The translations under genes and the position numbers were made by a program. A DNA stretch of 6,606 nucleotides from an uncultured Rhodospirillales bacterium (lineage in GTDB: Bacteria > Pseudomonadota > Alphaproteobacteria > Rhodospirillales > 2-02-FULL-58-16), in assembly GCA_913053795.1 (NCBI GenBank), contig CAJXGZ010000129.1:1-6606 (forward strand). Reading direction: 5' to 3'. The notes beneath the pieces are model-generated. The model was not told the DNA's origin. It did not search any database and worked only from the letters and a program-made list of their open reading frames with translations. This document shows positions 6,404 to 6,606 of the stretch, piece by piece (the stretch's first letter is position 1; the number at the start of each line of letters is the position of its first letter).

Positions 6404-6433
6404 GGAAAAAGGACCCGGCGAACCGAGCCCTTT
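6404..6433 (-). terminator. Intrinsic terminator ending the candidate tracrRNA
   Basis: On the minus strand AAAGGGCTCGG (6423-6433), loop TTCG (6419-6422) and CCGGGTCCTTT (6408-6418) form an uninterrupted 11-bp stem including two G-U pairs, with five T residues at 6406-6410. Hairpin, tetraloop and U-run are those of a rho-independent terminator and of the 3' end of many tracrRNAs. Confidence 0.85.
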
Positions 6434-6490
6434 AATCTTGTGACAGAAATCTTGTTAACGGGCTGCCACTCAAGTCTGGATGATTTAAAC
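6404..6490 (-). ncRNA. Candidate tracrRNA of a type II CRISPR-Cas system, divergent from cas9
   Basis: tracrRNA pairs with the CRISPR repeat part of the pre-crRNA and anchors the guide in Cas9. The transcript of about 85 bases reads, 5' to 3': a candidate anti-repeat (6468-6490, beginning GUUUAAAUC and ending CUUGAGU), then GGCAGCCCGUUAACAAG (6451-6467), a linker with a second ACAAGAUU copy, then the terminator hairpin with UUCG loop. The 6451-6467 segment matches the nexus and linker of the S. pyogenes tracrRNA (GGCUAGUCCGUUAUCAAC, from memory) at 15 of 18 aligned positions with one gap. An alternative 7-bp stem pairs 6463-6469 with 6440-6446. A promoter sits at the right distance upstream, and the start of a cas9-like gene lies 75 bp away on the other strand. 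The anti-repeat cannot be proven because no CRISPR repeat is in the window; its 5' end may extend past 6490. Confidence 0.82.
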
Positions 6491-6493
6491 AAA

Positions 6494-6521
6494 TTTACTT
6501 TACATTAAGAGGAGATACGAT
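6494..6521 (+). promoter_or_regulatory. Possible cas9 promoter overlapping the tracrRNA promoter
   Basis: On the plus strand TTTACT (6494-6499) and TACGAT (6516-6521) are 16 bp apart and each match four of six consensus bases. Transcription would begin near 6528, before the cas9 ATG. Its -35 overlaps the -10 of the tracrRNA promoter, so the two polymerases could not bind together. The match is weak, and cas9 may instead be read from further upstream. Confidence 0.25.
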
Positions 6522-6525
6522 GCAA
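6497..6525 (-). promoter_or_regulatory. Candidate tracrRNA promoter
   Basis: On the minus strand TTGCAT (6520-6525) and TAAAGT (6497-6502) are exactly 17 bp apart. They match three and four of six consensus bases. The predicted start is near 6490, right where the anti-repeat candidate begins. Position and spacing are better evidence than the hexamers themselves. Confidence 0.5.
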
Positions 6526-6543
6526 CATTTATTCTGTTATTAG
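6507..6543 (+). promoter_or_regulatory. Seven-codon upstream ORF with strong ribosome binding site ahead of cas9
   Basis: AAGAGGAG (6507-6514) is followed, five bases later, by ATG (6520) and six more codons reading MQHLFCY, then TAG (6541-6543). The stop is 22 bp before the cas9 start. The Shine-Dalgarno and spacing are as good as those of cas9 itself, so a leader peptide is possible if the cas9 transcript starts upstream of 6507. If it starts near 6528, the ORF is not on the mRNA. Chance occurrence is also possible at this length. Confidence 0.3.
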
Positions 6544-6565
6544 CTTTAAGGAATGGGAGGCGGCA

Positions 6566-6606
6566 ATGCATTGGCGGCTTGGTCTGGATCTCGGCACGAA
6601 TTCCAT
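6566..6606 (+). CDS. cas9: CRISPR-associated endonuclease Cas9, first 13-14 residues only (3' end outside the window)
   Basis: Cas9 is the RNA-guided DNA endonuclease of type II CRISPR-Cas; its RuvC-like nuclease begins at the extreme N-terminus. The 41 bases present encode MHWRLGLDLGTNS and two bases of an expected Ile codon. LGLDLGTNSIGW, with the first catalytic aspartate at residue 8 here, is the RuvC-I motif of many alphaproteobacterial Cas9 proteins. Related actin-fold proteins (DnaK, MreB, sugar kinases) carry GIDLGT but not this arrangement right after the start. GGGAGG (6555-6560), five bases upstream, fixes the start codon. The adjacent divergent tracrRNA candidate supports the call independently. 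Subtype cannot be set from so little, though II-C is the common type in this class. IscB is unlikely because its N-terminal PLMP domain is absent. Confidence 0.86.
   Translation, partial: MHWRLGLDLGTNS

Noticed and set aside
6454..6490. GTT...AAAC stretch of 37 bases considered as a lone CRISPR repeat
   Set aside because: Only one copy exists. The opposite strand has promoter, nexus-like segment and terminator, so an anti-repeat within a tracrRNA explains it better; a degenerate repeat cannot be fully excluded.
6566..6606. Start of a DnaK, MreB or sugar-kinase type ATPase, or of IscB
   Set aside because: LGLDLGTNS directly after a short start plus the adjacent tracrRNA fits Cas9 best. Sugar kinases and DnaK continue differently after DLGT, and IscB has a long PLMP domain before RuvC-I.

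Overview
The window looks like chromosomal DNA of an alphaproteobacterium, probably from the Rhodospirillales or a nearby order. The evidence is the GC-rich coding sequence, a ParE C-terminus of alphaproteobacterial type, an S9 protein with a long Ala/Pro/Glu-rich N-terminal extension, and the order rplM-rpsI-argC. No species can be named from the sequence alone.

Layout, left to right. The 3' end of parE (topoisomerase IV subunit B, plus strand) runs off the left edge. It converges on an uncharacterised minus-strand gene of 335 codons across a perfect 17-bp tandem repeat, and this repeat contains the minus-strand gene's stop codon. After a 157-bp gap with a candidate promoter and a near-perfect dyad comes a minus-strand series with short gaps. 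In transcription order (right to left) it reads rplM (L13), rpsI (S9), argC (N-acetyl-gamma-glutamyl-phosphate reductase), then a TPR protein with an O-GlcNAc-transferase-type glycosyltransferase domain. Gaps of 4, 54 and 51 bp suggest one operon led from a promoter about 65 bp upstream of rplM. Ribosomal protein, arginine synthesis and protein glycosylation genes share no obvious pathway, so the grouping is probably one of co-expression.

The right end is different. From about 6115 the base composition falls; 6181-6360 is about 39% GC by hand count. The last 41 bases begin a plus-strand gene with the N-terminus MHWRLGLDLGTNSI, which is the RuvC-I motif of Cas9, preceded by a good Shine-Dalgarno. 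Immediately upstream, on the opposite strand, is a complete candidate tracrRNA (about 6404-6490): a sigma70-like promoter, an anti-repeat candidate, a segment closely matching the nexus/linker of the Streptococcus pyogenes tracrRNA, and an 11-bp UUCG-loop hairpin followed by U residues. The window therefore stops just inside a type II CRISPR-Cas locus inserted next to the ribosomal protein operon. The CRISPR array, cas1 and cas2 are not in the window and would be expected to the right.

The other points of interest are: a two-strand regulatory region between tracrRNA and cas9 with a seven-codon upstream ORF; a near-consensus minus-strand promoter at 6327-6355 with no recognised product; a structured rplM leader; a hairpin covering the argC start; and a hypothetical protein with an internal duplication and a FliM/CheZ-like C-terminal peptide.
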